Assembly: GCF_900115365.1 (NCBI RefSeq)
Contig: NZ_FOWD01000020.1
Location: 17,551 to 81,550, forward strand
Length of the DNA stretch: 64,000 bases
Source: Anaerocolumna aminovalerica
GTDB lineage: Bacteria > Bacillota > Clostridia > Lachnospirales > Lachnospiraceae
Direction of reading: 5' to 3'
Shown here: in pieces, positions 26,037 through 34,744 of the stretch
How positions within the stretch are numbered: the stretch's first letter is position 1
Layout of the letters: every line of letters begins with the position of its first letter
Position numbers and translations under genes: made by a program
Notes under the pieces: model-generated
Databases searched by the model: none
The model's input: only the letters and a program-made list of their open reading frames with translations
Told to the model about the DNA's origin: nothing

Positions 26037-26567
26037 TTAACATTGACAGTATATCTGATAATATCCTTGAGGATAACCGCAGATTGGACAAATTTCAGGT
26101 GCACACAATCCGCCTATAATATTACCGCAGCCTAAGCATATCCATAAAGTTTCCGTAGGTTTGCAAAATAATTCTGAATTTTGAATGTCCTCAGCCGTTC
26201 TATGAAAAGCTACATCGTGACTTAATTTTATGTTTCCTATACCGTTAAATAATGCTGCAATATCCTGATATCCTTCTTCAAGAGCAATTCGGGAATATTC
26301 CCGGTAACTTTTTTCCGCTTTTTCAGCATCAGCGGAAGCTTCTAATAAGTTATTTAAAGTTGATGGATCACCGCCATATAATATTCTTCGAAGTCTTTCT
26401 GAGATAAATTCAGCATTTCTTGCGGCAGTATCAAAAATATACCGAATTACCAGCAATTCATCCTGATCAGCTTTTTTTCGGAACAATTGTAATTTAGCAT
26501 TTGATTGAAGTTCATTCTGCAATGCAATTTGTAAGTTTATGTAGGTTTTACTTTGCTGAAAATCCAA
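26037..26567 (-). CDS. Rubrerythrin-like protein with altered diiron site
   Basis: A 176-residue protein with a four-helix ferritin-like part (residues 1-130) and a rubredoxin-type C-terminus (WICLGCGNIIGG, then CPICGYP). The helices align with rubrerythrin, but several ligands differ: the EKEH helix reads RNAEFISERL, and the last helix reads GNIKLSHDVAF, with Lys where the ExxH Glu normally lies. I prefer the TTG start at 26567, because AAAGGAG sits 5 bases upstream; an ATG at 26591 has no such site. It may have lost peroxidase activity or may bind a different metal. Confidence 0.75.
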   Translation of the reverse strand: MDFQQSKTYINLQIALQNELQSNAKLQLFRKKADQDELLVIRYIFDTAARNAEFISERLRRILYGGDPSTLNNLLEASADAEKAEKSYREYSRIALEEGYQDIAALFNGIGNIKLSHDVAFHRTAEDIQNSELFCKPTETLWICLGCGNIIGGLCAPEICPICGYPQGYYQIYCQC

Positions 26568-26591
26568 TATTACTCCTTTTGAATAAAGCAT

Positions 26592-26901
26592 TCATATTGA
26601 CTTTGTAAAATATATGGCATATTCGGTTTTTTATGTATTCATTTATTAGTTATTTTTATGATCTGAGAACATAATAATATATAAAGGAGGAGAGGCCAGT
26701 AGAAAAACTACTGCCTCTCAATGGAAAAATATATGTAAACAAGTTGGGGAACTTGATAATTGTTATTGTAAGAAGAAACTGTGTTGAATGTTTGTTATTT
26801 CTGTGAAGTTAGTGTGAACTTTTAATAAAAAAAGGAAATTATGCAGTTTTATGGAAAAGGAATGAAGTATAAAAAAGAGACTATAAAAAGAAAACCAAGG
26901 T
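26592..26901. other. Intergenic with hairpin element, no gene seen
   Basis: This holds the second GCCAG hairpin element (26683-26745) and the terminator of the small-protein operon at its right edge. The rest is AT-rich without a convincing ORF. Confidence 0.45.
26683..26745 (+). repeat. GCCAG hairpin element, copy 2
   Basis: AAAGGAGG leads into GAGAGGCCAGTAG/CTACTGCCTCTC with one bulged base, followed by ATGGAAAAATATATGTAAAC. The flanks and layout match 25120-25185, although the loops differ. Confidence 0.4.
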
Positions 26902-26915
26902 TTAACCCTTGGTTT
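26892..26915 (-). terminator. Terminator of the small-protein operon
   Basis: AAACCAAGG pairs with CCTTGGTTT. On the minus strand it overlaps the stop codon of the 50-residue gene and is followed by T-rich sequence. Confidence 0.6.
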
Positions 26916-27054
26916 CTTCTTTTGGTTCGTATGCAATTAATACAACGTCTTTATTAGAACTGTTTTTAATGGATTCTTGTAACTCATCTATTTTATCAAT
27001 TTCATTTGTTGATATATGAGCTATTTTATAATCATCATATAATTTGTTTTCCAT
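26902..27054 (-). CDS. Small acidic protein, unknown
   Basis: A 50-residue ORF with a good ribosome binding site (GAGGAAGGAGC) before its ATG at 27054. The product is acidic and hydrophilic: YKIAHISTNEIDKIDELQES, then a Val/Leu/Ile strand (DVVLIAYEP). It has no Cys and no membrane segment. It lies 19 bases after the 68-residue gene on the same strand, so the two are probably co-transcribed. No family is recognised. Confidence 0.6.
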   Translation of the reverse strand: MENKLYDDYKIAHISTNEIDKIDELQESIKNSSNKDVVLIAYEPKEETKG

Positions 27055-27073
27055 GACGGCTCCTTCCTCGTAA

Positions 27074-27280
27074 TTATTTGTCTCCGTTTAATTCATTTAT
27101 ACATGCTTTGATATCATTTATAGAGCTTAAATCATCTACATGTTTTGCTACATAGTCTTTCGTATCAGAATCCAGAGAATCAAAGTAGTCATTTCCATCT
27201 TGTGAATAAGCAAAATAATTAATTAAGAATCCAGGGTAAAGAGGAGGCATTGCTGGAGTGGGTGTTCCACTAGGGTCCAT
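27074..27280 (-). CDS. Small protein with Pro-rich start, unknown
   Basis: A 68-residue protein beginning MDPSGTPTPAMPPLYPGFLI, followed by an acidic helical part (YFDSLDSDTKDYVAKHVDDL). AGGTGA precedes the ATG. Together with the 50-residue gene downstream it forms a two-gene operon closed by the hairpin at 26892-26915. The Pro-rich start recalls small spore-associated or secreted-without-signal proteins, but I see no signature that proves this. Confidence 0.6.
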   Translation of the reverse strand: MDPSGTPTPAMPPLYPGFLINYFAYSQDGNDYFDSLDSDTKDYVAKHVDDLSSINDIKACINELNGDK

Positions 27281-27635
27281 AAACTTTCACCTCCGGGTAA
27301 AATTATTAAAAATATATTTTAAGAAAGAATGAGAATATCAAAAAATTCATGAAATTTAAAAAAATATACTTACGAAAAACCTTAAAAAAGCTTTCATTAA
27401 TTTCAATAAAATTATCATGAAAAGATTTCTCTTATAAGAAGTATTATCTGAAATTAAGAAATTATGCAATTGTGTTAAAAAAGCAATGTTGGATGAAAAA
27501 ACTTTAATAAAAGTAAGGAACTTGGCTCTTTTTTTATGACCTTATTAATATAATATAGAAAGTAATAGAATTATTTTTTATTGAAATTCAAAAGAGTCAT
27601 AGATTTTAAAAATATTATGAAAAGGAGGAGTTTTT
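27281..27635. other. AT-rich intergenic, no gene seen
   Basis: A divergent spacer between the small-protein operon and the holin-like gene. It is very AT-rich, without strong dyads; promoters for both sides must lie here. Confidence 0.5.
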
Positions 27636-27890
27636 GTGGAGTTCTTAAACCAATATGTGGTGGCATTAATCGTTGGTATTTGTTTGGCTTTAGGGTACAT
27701 AATCAAGCACAGTTTGGATTTTATCCCCAATAAATACATACCACTTATTATGGGTATTGTGGGAGTATTACTAAATGTTTGGATGAATGATTGGAAATTT
27801 AATCTACAGATTCTTTTAGGTGGCCTTGCAAGTGGTCTGGCCAGTACCGGAGCTTTTGAAATGGTCAGAAATATACGGGATAAAGAATGA
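27636..27890 (+). CDS. Phage holin-like membrane protein
   Basis: An 84-residue protein starting at GTG with AAAGGAGGAG upstream. Hydrophobic segments at about residues 6-22, 35-49 and 57-72 and a charged tail (EMVRNIRDKE) match the small phage holin families of Firmicutes, with the central pattern PNKYIPLIMGIVGVLLNVWM. Holins permeabilise the membrane for phage lysins. No lysin or other phage gene is adjacent, so this is a remnant or a domesticated holin. Confidence 0.75.
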   Translation: MEFLNQYVVALIVGICLALGYIIKHSLDFIPNKYIPLIMGIVGVLLNVWMNDWKFNLQILLGGLASGLASTGAFEMVRNIRDKE

Positions 27891-27957
27891 GTGGTTAAAG
27901 CTGCAGAGATTTATTTTTTTATAATTGACTTCTTATCTTTCATAATGGTTTATACAA

Positions 27958-28024
27958 CAGGTGTCATTCTAAGCAAAAAAGGGATTAGCTTTGTTAACCC
28001 GATTGGTGCTTAGAGTGACACCTG
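27958..28024. terminator. Bidirectional terminator
   Basis: A stem of 17-18 bp (AGGTGTCATTCTAAGCA against TGCTTAGAGTGACACCT, one wobble) lies between the convergent holin-like and pepF genes and runs into TTTATT. Confidence 0.75.
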
Positions 28025-28055
28025 TTTATTATAATCTGTTCAGTTTTTCACAAGC

Positions 28056-29858
28056 TTAACTTAATAAGGTATCTAATTCGTCAATTAATTTATTAAATAA
28101 AGCCAAGGCATCATTAACCGGTTTTGCAGTGGTCATATCCACTCCTGCATCTTTTAATAGGGAAACCGGATCTTTGGAACAGCCACCGCTTAAAAATTGA
28201 AGATAATCTTTTACAGCAGGTTCTCCTTCCGTAAGGATTCTTCTGGATAGAGCGATAGCAGCAGAATAACCTGTTGCATATTGGAATACATAATAATTGT
28301 AATAAAAATGGGGGATTCTTTCCCATTCTAAATCAATTTCAGGATCAATTACAATATCGTCTCCATAATACTGTTTATTTAGATCTCTATAAAGGCTGCA
28401 AACTCTTTCAGCTGTAAGGCTTTCTCCCTCTTCCACCGTTCTGTTAATCAGCAATTCGAATTCTGCAAACATAGTTTGGCGGTATATGGTAGTTCTGAAT
28501 TGCTCCAGGAAATAATTAATTAAATAAGCCCGTTGGTATTTATCCTCTGTTTTATTTAACAAATATTCCATCAATAATGCTTCATTACAGGTAGAAGCAA
28601 CTTCAGCAACGAATGTTTTATATTCAGTGTATATAAATGGCTGTTCCCGATTGGAAAGGTAGGAGTGTATTGCGTGGCCCATTTCATGTGCCAGAGTAAA
28701 TTCACTATCCAAATTTTCTTTGTGGTTTAATAAAACGTATGGATGTACACGGGCGCCTGCACTATATGCACCGCTTCTCTTACCTACATTTTCATAAACA
28801 TCTATCCAACGGTTGTTAAAACCTTCTTGTAAAATACGTTGATATTCCTCTCCTAAAGGCTTTACTGCTTCCATTACATTTTTCTTAGCCTCTTCATAGG
28901 TTATGGTTACATCTACATCCTTTATTATAGGAGTATAAAGATCATACATATGAAGTTCATCCAGTTTTAATAATTTTTTACGGAGCCTTACGTATTTATG
29001 CATATAGGAAAAATTATTATGCACTGCATCAATTAAATTATGGTATACTTCAACAGGTACATTGGTTTCATCTAAAGATGCCTGAAGGGTGGAAGAATAT
29101 TTTCTTGCTTTTGCATTAAAAATTAACTGTTTAACCTGAGAATTTAAAACGGTAGCCATAGTATTTTTGTAAGTTCCATAGGAATGATAAAAGGACTGGA
29201 AGGCAGATTTTCTTAACACACGGTCTTCACTTTCCATTAAAGATATAAAGCTGCCCTGGGTTACCTGATGTGGAACGCCATCCTTATCAATGGCATCCGG
29301 GAATTGCAAATCAGCATCACCGAAAATAGAATAAATATTACCCGGTGCTAAGGTCATTTCACCTGCTAAAGCAATGATTCTTTCTTCTTCCGGTGAAAGT
29401 ATATGTTCTCTTTTTCTCCGTATTTCATCCAGATGTTTCTTATAAAGGGATAATTCCGGCTTTGCTGCATAAAAGGATTCTAACACTTCATCTGATATCT
29501 GCAGTAATTCCGGTGTTTCAAAAGATGATACACTTTGAATTTCAACTACTAAGGAATAAAACTTGCCGTACATATCCTGATAAACAGATACTTTTGTATC
29601 TTCATCGTGTTTACGGGCTGCATAATGTCCTAAATAACTCATTAATATATTTACTTCATCACTTAATTTCAGATATTCATATAGTATCTCTGCTGATTCT
29701 CCGAGCTTTCCTTTATAGGAAGCAATTTTTTCAAGGTAAGTCTTTACGTTCTCAAACTCGGATTTCCATGCTTCATCAGATGGGTATAAGTCCTCAATTG
29801 CCCAGGTATATTGTGGGTCTAACTCACTTCTTACCGGTATTTGTGTTTTTGATGCCAT
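28056..29858 (-). CDS. pepF: Oligoendopeptidase F (M3B family)
   Basis: A 600-residue cytoplasmic zinc peptidase that degrades short peptides. The HExxH motif is in FTLAHEMGHAIHSYLS at about residues 385-398, with the third zinc ligand Glu downstream in EVASTCNEALL. Length and helical composition are as usual for PepF. GGAGG precedes the ATG. A second, shorter M3 peptidase is encoded at 43544-45298; the two differ markedly in sequence and are not recent duplicates. Confidence 0.95.
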   Translation of the reverse strand: MASKTQIPVRSELDPQYTWAIEDLYPSDEAWKSEFENVKTYLEKIASYKGKLGESAEILYEYLKLSDEVNILMSYLGHYAARKHDEDTKVSVYQDMYGKFYSLVVEIQSVSSFETPELLQISDEVLESFYAAKPELSLYKKHLDEIRRKREHILSPEEERIIALAGEMTLAPGNIYSIFGDADLQFPDAIDKDGVPHQVTQGSFISLMESEDRVLRKSAFQSFYHSYGTYKNTMATVLNSQVKQLIFNAKARKYSSTLQASLDETNVPVEVYHNLIDAVHNNFSYMHKYVRLRKKLLKLDELHMYDLYTPIIKDVDVTITYEEAKKNVMEAVKPLGEEYQRILQEGFNNRWIDVYENVGKRSGAYSAGARVHPYVLLNHKENLDSEFTLAHEMGHAIHSYLSNREQPFIYTEYKTFVAEVASTCNEALLMEYLLNKTEDKYQRAYLINYFLEQFRTTIYRQTMFAEFELLINRTVEEGESLTAERVCSLYRDLNKQYYGDDIVIDPEIDLEWERIPHFYYNYYVFQYATGYSAAIALSRRILTEGEPAVKDYLQFLSGGCSKDPVSLLKDAGVDMTTAKPVNDALALFNKLIDELDTLLS

Positions 29859-30293
29859 AATAGTAACCTCCGATTTTATGTAGTAAATCCCTGGTTAAGA
29901 CCAGAAATTAATGCTGATATGTTAACCAAAGATTCCATACTAATAATAAAATTATGAAAATAGTATTTACTACCTCTAATATTAGTAAATACATTTTTTA
30001 CATTATACATCAAAATGAAAGAAAGGGCTACCACAATTTACAATTATAAGAAATATAATACAGTGGATTGAAAGTACCAATTTTACAAATATAATACAGT
30101 AGATTAAGGGGATTTGACCCTTAAATTGTACAGTGGGCTAGGAACAAGAAATGAATCAGGAAACCTTGTGATGAAAAATAATTTAAAAATTTATACAATT
30201 TTTCTTTCAATTTTAAATATTTATGCTATTATATTTAGAAGATTAAACCAATGAATAAATCCTGTATAGGATATTAGGATATGAGGAGATTTC
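29859..30293. other. Intergenic with a short direct repeat
   Basis: Between divergent genes. AATATAATACAGTGGATT and AATATAATACAGTAGATT occur about 33 bases apart (near 30053 and 30086), followed by a partial third ACAGTGGGCT. The repeated block could be a regulator binding site or a duplicated promoter. No SAM or B12 riboswitch was recognised before the methionine genes. Confidence 0.4.
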
Positions 30294-32123
30294 ATGAAAA
30301 TAAAAGATTATTTACTACAACATAAATTAGTCATGGACGGTGCAATGGGGACTTATTATTCCAGATTAGTGAATAATAATAATGAGATATCAGAATATGC
30401 CAATTTGAATGCTCCGGACACCATTATAAATATTCATAAAAGCTATATAGAAGCAGGTGCCAAACTGATTCGAACCAATTCTTTTGCGGCTAACCGGGAG
30501 GCTCTTTCCATTACCAGCGGGGAACAAGAGAAGCTAATAAAAGCTTCCTATGATATTGCCAAAAAGGCGGTGGAAGAAAGCGGAAAAGAAGTTTATATTG
30601 CCTGTGATATAGGACCCATATCGGAAAGTTCAAAAACAGAAGAAGAATTATTGGAAGAATACAAGTTTATATGTGATGTGTTTTTAAAAGAGAAACCGGA
30701 AGTTATTTTATTTGAAACATTTTCAAGTTTTAAGTATATACGGGAACTAGTTCCGTATATTAAAGAAAAATTGCCGGATACTTTTATTATTACAAATTTT
30801 TGTTTGGATAAGAATGGTTATACCGCCGCAGGCATTAGTATAACCTCCCTTCTTGAAGAGTTAGCAAAAACAAACGAAATAGATGCAGGAGGGTTTAACT
30901 GCGGAATTGGTTCCGGTCATATGTATCACATATTGAAGAAGGTTCCTTTACCGGATAATAAATACATTGTGATTACACCCAATGCAGGCTATCCGGAACA
31001 GTTTCAGAATCGAATGGTATTCATGGATAATGAAGGCTACTTTACGGAAAATATGAAACGGATTGCTGGTCTTGGGGTAGATATAATGGGCGGTTGTTGC
31101 GGAACAACCCCTAACTATATTAAAAATATTAATCAGCATATTAATATGCAGGATCTGAATCGGGGAAACCGGATAACTTATTCACAACAGGTTACTCTTT
31201 CCTTAAAACATGAAAATTCTTCAGAAGAGAATAAGGAAAATAGGAGTGCAGATGGGGTAATTCATAAGAATAACCTTTATGAATTATTTCAGCCCGGCAA
31301 AAAAGTTGTAGCTGTGGAGTTAGATCCTCCATTTGATGCAAAGGATGAAAAGATTCTTGAGTGTGCCAATAAATTAAAAAACAGTACGGTAGATGTAATT
31401 ACATTGGCAGATTCCCCTATGGGCAGAAGCCGTGTTGACTCCATTTTAATGAGTGTTAAGATAGCCAGGGAAACGGGAATGGAAGTGATGCCCCATTTAT
31501 GCTGCCGGGATAAGAATATGATAGCTATGCGATCCGGCATTCTGGGTGCGTATGTTAATGGTATCCGCAATATTTTAGTAGTAACAGGTGATCCAATTCC
31601 CAGTGAGAACAGACAATCTGCTACTGGAGTATTTGATTATAACTCTATACAGCTTATGGACTTTGTAAAAGAGATGAACCGGGAACATTTCAGTGAAGAG
31701 CCCATTTATTACGGAGGTGCTCTTAATTATGGACGGGGAGATATTAATAAAATTGTAGAACGGATGCAGAGAAAAATAGATGCCGGTGTAAAATATTTTC
31801 TGACCCAGCCTATCTTTAGCAAGGAGGATGTTGACCGGATTCAAAGTATAAAGGAAAAGATAGATACAAAAATACTTTGCGGCATTATGCCTCTTGTCAG
31901 TTATCGTAATGCTAACTTTATTAAGAATGAAATTACAGGCATTCACGTGCCTGATGAAATAGTTAAACGTTATCATCCGGATATGTCAAAAGAAGAAGCG
32001 GAATGGACAGGGGCGGAGATTGCCAATGAGATTATTGAAAAGCTTAGTCCATTTGCAGACGGATATTACTTTATGCTGCCGTTTAACCGTGTTAGTTTAA
32101 TGGATAAAATTCGAATTATATAA
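30294..32123 (+). CDS. Bifunctional homocysteine S-methyltransferase / 5,10-methylenetetrahydrofolate reductase
   Basis: A 609-residue fusion. The N-terminal methyltransferase barrel (about 1-290) starts MDGAMGTYYSR and has the zinc ligands in NCGIG (near 204) and MGGCCGTTP (near 265). A variable linker follows. The C-terminal MTHFR domain (about 335-605) has VAVELDPPFDAK, TGDPIP and the FAD-site pattern YFLTQPIFS. This is the YitJ layout. It reduces methylene-THF and can pass methyl groups to homocysteine. It is followed by the cobalamin methionine synthase, with which it probably forms an operon. Confidence 0.92.
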   Translation: MKIKDYLLQHKLVMDGAMGTYYSRLVNNNNEISEYANLNAPDTIINIHKSYIEAGAKLIRTNSFAANREALSITSGEQEKLIKASYDIAKKAVEESGKEVYIACDIGPISESSKTEEELLEEYKFICDVFLKEKPEVILFETFSSFKYIRELVPYIKEKLPDTFIITNFCLDKNGYTAAGISITSLLEELAKTNEIDAGGFNCGIGSGHMYHILKKVPLPDNKYIVITPNAGYPEQFQNRMVFMDNEGYFTENMKRIAGLGVDIMGGCCGTTPNYIKNINQHINMQDLNRGNRITYSQQVTLSLKHENSSEENKENRSADGVIHKNNLYELFQPGKKVVAVELDPPFDAKDEKILECANKLKNSTVDVITLADSPMGRSRVDSILMSVKIARETGMEVMPHLCCRDKNMIAMRSGILGAYVNGIRNILVVTGDPIPSENRQSATGVFDYNSIQLMDFVKEMNREHFSEEPIYYGGALNYGRGDINKIVERMQRKIDAGVKYFLTQPIFSKEDVDRIQSIKEKIDTKILCGIMPLVSYRNANFIKNEITGIHVPDEIVKRYHPDMSKEEAEWTGAEIANEIIEKLSPFADGYYFMLPFNRVSLMDKIRII

Positions 32124-32187
32124 ATTGGAGTTAGTTACAAATAGTGGGTGATACCGTTGGCTGTATCATTAAGAAAGGAATGATAAG

Positions 32188-34686
32188 ATGACAAGGAAAG
32201 AATTTTTAGACTTAATAAATAGCAAGATAGTTCTTTTAGACGGAGCTACGGGAAGCAACCTTCAAAAGAGGGGGATGCCCACCGGAGTCTGTCCTGAAAA
32301 GTGGATATTGGAAAATAGCCGTATACTCATTGATTTACAAAAGGAGTATATTGCGTCCGGCTCAGATATTCTCTATGCTCCTACTTTTTCCGGTAACCGT
32401 ATTAAGTTAGGAGAATACGGTCTGGCAGATGAGATTGAAGATATAAATCGGGGATTGGTGAGGATATCAAAGAAAGCAATTGAAGAGTCAAATGCAGAAA
32501 AAAACGGACGTAAAGTGTTTGTTGCCGGAGACTTAACTATGACCGGAGAACAGTTATACCCAGTGGGCTCCTTACAATTTGAAGAACTGGTAGATATTTA
32601 TAAGGAACAAGTTGCCTATATGTTGATGGAAGGGGTAGACTTATTTGTAATTGAAACAATGATGAGTCTGTCTGAATGCAGAGCAGCTCTTCTTGCAGTA
32701 AAGGAAACCTGTGACTTACCAGTAATGATAACATTGACCTTTGAAGAAAATTTAAGAACCCTTAACGGCACAGATCCTGCAACTGCTATTATGGTTCTTC
32801 AGAATATGGGGGCGGATGCAGTTGGTGTAAATTGCTCTACCGGTCCTGAGAAAATGTGTGAGGTAGTAAAGCTTATGAAGGAATATGCTACCGTTCCTAT
32901 AGCGGCAAAGCCCAATGCAGGACTTCCGGTTTTAATAGAATCGGAAACCGTATTTGACTGTGGACCGGAAGAATTTTCTCTGGAGGCCAAAAAGTTAGTA
33001 GAGGCCGGTGCAAGTATGGTTGGGGGATGCTGCGGAACCACACCGGAACATATTCATCTTCTAAGCAGGGAAATAAGTAGTTTAAAGCCTCGTTCTATAA
33101 GTAAGAACAAGAAAAGAGCCCTTACAACTGAAAGAAATACTTTAAATATTGATTTAAATGGAAAGTTCCTGATTGTAGGGGAGCGTATTAACCCTACCGG
33201 TAAGAAAAAACTTCAGGAAGAGCTAAAGGCAGGAAATCTTGATACGGTAATAACCATGGCCAATGAACAAATCGAAAATGGTGCAGATATATTGGATATT
33301 AATATGGGCATGAATGGTATTGATGAGAAAGATAGTATGGTAAATGCAGTGCAAGAGGTTGCTGCCATATCCAATGTACCTTTATGCATTGATTCCAGTT
33401 ACGTTAGTGTTATTGAAGCTGCTCTTCGTATTTATCCCGGCCGGGCTTTAATAAATTCTATTTCGCTGGAGAAAAATAAATGTGAGCAATTGCTTTCTAT
33501 AGCTAAAAAATATGGTGCTATGTTTATTTTACTTCCTGTTTCAGAAAAAGGTCTGCCTAAGAACATAGAAGAGAAGAAAGAAATTATTCAAACAATTATA
33601 CATGAAGCTGAGAAAATCGGATTAACAAAAGAAGATATTATAGTGGATGGCCTTGTTAACACAATTGGGGCTAATAAAAATGCCGCCAAAGAAACTGTGG
33701 AAACCATTCAGTATTGTAAAGAAGAATTAGGAGTGGCAACGATAATCGGCTTATCCAATATTTCTTTTGGACTTCCGGAAAGACAATTTATTAACAGTAC
33801 TTTCTTAGCTTTTGCAGTACAAGCGGGACTTACTATGGCTATAGCTAATCCTGCTCAGGATTTATTAATGAATACAGTTTATGCAGCAGATTTATTAAGG
33901 GGAAAAGAAGAAGGGGATATTCGTTATATCCATCGTGTTACATCCAGACTAATGGTGATTACCGGCAGTAAACCGGTCAATAGGGATGAAAAAGGAAAGA
34001 GTCCATCTTCTCCTTCTGATAATAGAAATCTTATTGGAGAAAACTCAGAGAACTCCTTAGATTCAAATCCTGTTTATGAAGCAGTTATAAAAGGAAACAA
34101 AAGAAATATAGTGTATTTGGTAAAGAAAACATTGGAAGAAGGGAAAGCACCCTCCTATATTCTTGATCATCTGCTGATTCCTGCCATTAATCAGGTGGGA
34201 ATATTATTTGACAAGCAAATTTATTTTCTGCCTCAATTAATATCTTCTGCTGAAACTATGAAGCTGGCTATTGAGCTGCTGGAACCGTTATTAAAAAAAG
34301 ATGAGAAAGAAAAACACCTTGGTACCATTGTCCTTGCCACCGTATCGGGAGATATTCATGATATAGGCAAGAATCTGGTAGTTCTAATGCTGAAAAATTA
34401 CGGCTTTCGTGTGATCGATCTTGGGAAAGATGTACCTTCCAAGAAGATAATTGAAGTGGCTGAGAAAGAAAAAGCGGATATTATCGGGCTATCTGCATTA
34501 ATGACCACTACCATGTTAGAGATGAAAGAAGTAATTCGCCTGAATAAAGAAACCGGTCTTAATGCAAAGGTTATAATCGGGGGTGCTGTTATTACACAAA
34601 GTTATGCAGATGAAATCGGAGCGGACGGATATGGTAAGGATGCAGGAGAAACCGTTATGCTGGCTAAGAAAATAATGGGACTATAA
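32188..34686 (+). CDS. metH: Cobalamin-dependent methionine synthase without activation domain
   Basis: An 832-residue protein in four modules: homocysteine-binding barrel (1-300, zinc Cys in GGCCGTTP near 280), pterin-binding barrel (about 325-600, GERINPTGKKKLQEE and INMGMN), B12 cap (about 645-690) and B12-binding domain (about 700-830) with the lower-ligand motif DIHDIGKN, His near 723. It lacks the C-terminal SAM-binding reactivation domain of the 1,200-residue enzyme, as is common in clostridia, where that domain is a separate protein. It makes methionine from homocysteine and methyl-THF supplied by the upstream enzyme. Confidence 0.93.
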   Translation: MTRKEFLDLINSKIVLLDGATGSNLQKRGMPTGVCPEKWILENSRILIDLQKEYIASGSDILYAPTFSGNRIKLGEYGLADEIEDINRGLVRISKKAIEESNAEKNGRKVFVAGDLTMTGEQLYPVGSLQFEELVDIYKEQVAYMLMEGVDLFVIETMMSLSECRAALLAVKETCDLPVMITLTFEENLRTLNGTDPATAIMVLQNMGADAVGVNCSTGPEKMCEVVKLMKEYATVPIAAKPNAGLPVLIESETVFDCGPEEFSLEAKKLVEAGASMVGGCCGTTPEHIHLLSREISSLKPRSISKNKKRALTTERNTLNIDLNGKFLIVGERINPTGKKKLQEELKAGNLDTVITMANEQIENGADILDINMGMNGIDEKDSMVNAVQEVAAISNVPLCIDSSYVSVIEAALRIYPGRALINSISLEKNKCEQLLSIAKKYGAMFILLPVSEKGLPKNIEEKKEIIQTIIHEAEKIGLTKEDIIVDGLVNTIGANKNAAKETVETIQYCKEELGVATIIGLSNISFGLPERQFINSTFLAFAVQAGLTMAIANPAQDLLMNTVYAADLLRGKEEGDIRYIHRVTSRLMVITGSKPVNRDEKGKSPSSPSDNRNLIGENSENSLDSNPVYEAVIKGNKRNIVYLVKKTLEEGKAPSYILDHLLIPAINQVGILFDKQIYFLPQLISSAETMKLAIELLEPLLKKDEKEKHLGTIVLATVSGDIHDIGKNLVVLMLKNYGFRVIDLGKDVPSKKIIEVAEKEKADIIGLSALMTTTMLEMKEVIRLNKETGLNAKVIIGGAVITQSYADEIGADGYGKDAGETVMLAKKIMGL

Positions 34687-34744
34687 ACATCCGGTATCAG
34701 TTTCGGTCATTCACTAAATAAAACGGAATGAAGGAAGGATTTAT

